A DNA stretch of 50,458 nucleotides from Monoraphidium neglectum (lineage: Eukaryota > Chlorophyta > Chlorophyceae > Sphaeropleales > Selenastraceae), in the NCBI RefSeq assembly GCF_000611645.1, contig NW_014013608.1, positions 15,672-66,129 on the forward strand, in the 5' to 3' direction. Positions 49,338 through 50,458 of this stretch are shown here, piece by piece. The notes beneath the pieces were generated by a model. That model searched no databases. It was not told the origin of the DNA and saw only the letters and a list, made by a program, of their open reading frames with translations. Numbering within the stretch: the stretch's first letter is position 1; the number at the start of each line of letters is the position of its first letter. A program made the translations under genes and the position numbers.

Positions 49338-50458
49338 ATGGCTACTCCTGTGGAGCCCGCGGCACAGTACCAAGGCGGAAGTCAGCCTGCAGGCCAGTGC
49401 GCAGCAGCGGGACCAATGCCCACCCAGCACAGTGGTCCAGTCCAGCAGCAGCAGCGAGGCATGTGGTATGCACATATGGAGGCGTTTTCCGCGGCCGCGA
49501 GGGCTGCAGCTGTGCACCAGCAAGCGATGCACCCGCAGCCCTTCGGAATGTGGCCCATGCCCATGTGGGGTGAGTTCAAGGGCGATGCAGACCAACCCTA
49601 TCGCATGAGAGTCGCGATGCATGCCTCGCTCCGCGCTCCGCTCAGCGGATCGGGCGCTATGGCGCCTCGTTACTCACCGGCGTCACCGCCCCGCCCGTGC
49701 GCACCCGGTCGCCCGCGCACCCGCCGCAGGGATGATGCCGATGCCCGGCATGGGCGGGCCGATGATGTACGGGATGCCTGGGATGATGCAGATGCAGGTG
49801 AGCAGGGCGTCCAGCAGCGGGGGCGCGCGGTCGGGTGGTTCTGGGAACATTCATTAGATTTCGTCCCAGACGCTGTCCGCCAGCAACTTCTCACCCCACG
49901 CACCCCAATCATGCCCACATGTCAACCCTTGTGACCATGCTTGCGCAGGCCCAGCAGCATCAGCAGCAGCAGCAGCGGCCGGGTGGCTGCGCGGCGCCGC
50001 ACCAGCAGCAGGAGCAGCAGCAGCAGCAGCAGCAGCACGCCGCAGGCTTCTTCGGCGGCGCCGACTGTGACGCGCAGGCCATGCAGGTGTGGCCCGCGCC
50101 ACGCGGCAGGGACGTCGCCGGGCAATCAGAGCGGCTGGACGGGGTTGTGATCCTTTGCCACCCATCTTGCATGGCTCGACTCTGTAGGGTGTGATCCCTC
50201 CAGCGATCCTTTCGGGATGAGTGGGCGCAGCAGCCGTATCGCTCACAAAGCGCAACAGCTGTTCGCACCGCCGCGCATGCCGTCTGACGCGACTTTCCCC
50301 GGCCCCGAACCGCTGCGTCTGCGCAGGAGCTGCGCCGCTCCCCAAGCCCCTCCGGCTCGAGCCACAGCGTCGGCACCCAGGAGTCCGCCGGCTGCGCCTG
50401 GGACGCGGCCGCCGGCGGCGGCGCCGGCGCCAGCAGCGGCGCCGCGGCGCGCGCGCCC
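49338..50458 (+). CDS. Met/Gln-rich protein, possible bZIP/G-box-factor-like regulator (5' part, cut by the right edge)
   Basis: Exons 49338-49569, 49730-49797, 49949-50086 and 50327 to the window end join in phase (1, 0, 0). The product has no transit or signal peptide. Order of segments: MATPVEPAAQYQ, a Gln-rich stretch, MWYAHMEAFSAAARAAA, then Pro/Met-rich PFGMWPMPMWG and GMGGPMMYGMPGMMQMQ, polyGln, an Ala/Cys segment ending DAQAMQ, and ELRRSPSPSGSSHSVGTQES before a Gly/Ala run. The aromatic-Pro-Met segment followed by a Ser/Gly-rich part resembles the activation region of plant G-box-binding bZIP factors, but the DNA-binding region is outside the window, so this is only a suggestion. Q-rich length variation is likely. 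Confidence 0.55.

Overview
The window looks like nuclear DNA of a green alga (Chlorophyta). It is GC-rich, the genes carry many short GT-AG introns plus a few GC-AG introns, CAG/glutamine tracts and (CA)n/(CG)n microsatellites are common, one gene begins with a plastid-type transit peptide, and the recognisable genes are eukaryotic housekeeping genes. I cannot name the species. There is one 770-base run of N (21506-22275).

Layout. 152-1479 (-) is the 5' part of a plastid-targeted protein of unknown function that runs off the left edge. 2032-3252 (-) is an F-box-like/ankyrin-repeat protein. 3820-9311 (-) is a complete 13-exon cyclic-nucleotide-gated/EAG-type cation channel of 719 aa. 10.7-40.6 kb is a tandem array of three copies (A, B, C, all +) of one very large 12-exon gene that I cannot assign to a known family. 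41385-46825 (-) is a complete 13-exon DHX35-type DEAH-box RNA helicase of 739 aa. 47468-48355 (+) is signal peptidase complex subunit 3 (SPC22/23), two exons, 169 aa. 49338-50458 (+) is the 5' part of a Met/Gln-rich protein cut by the right edge.

The array is the novel part. The three copies share all 11 intron positions and phases, and exons 4, 5, 6 and 8 have equal lengths (258, 125, 151, 123 nt; in C exon 8 up to the ancestral donor). The protein is about 2,020-2,040 aa. It starts with an Arg/Ser-rich, transit-peptide-like segment and continues as an Ala/Leu-rich probable alpha-solenoid with TPR/PPR-like hairpins and variable polyQ and Q/E tracts. Copy B is the only one free of coding lesions, but only if the N gap is spurious or is an insertion: the bases on either side of the gap are adjacent in copies A and C. 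Copy A has an 8-nt deletion that shifts the frame behind the start codon. Copy C has a premature TGA (exon 5), a 10-nt insertion at the exon 8 donor and a 1-nt deletion in exon 10, so it is probably a pseudogene or now yields only a C-terminal protein. The copies are mosaics: intron 10 of C matches A, while exon 11 and intron 11 of C match B, which points to gene conversion or unequal exchange.

The flanking genes look single-copy and functionally unrelated. The helicase and signal-peptidase genes diverge from a 642-bp shared upstream region, and copy C converges on the helicase.
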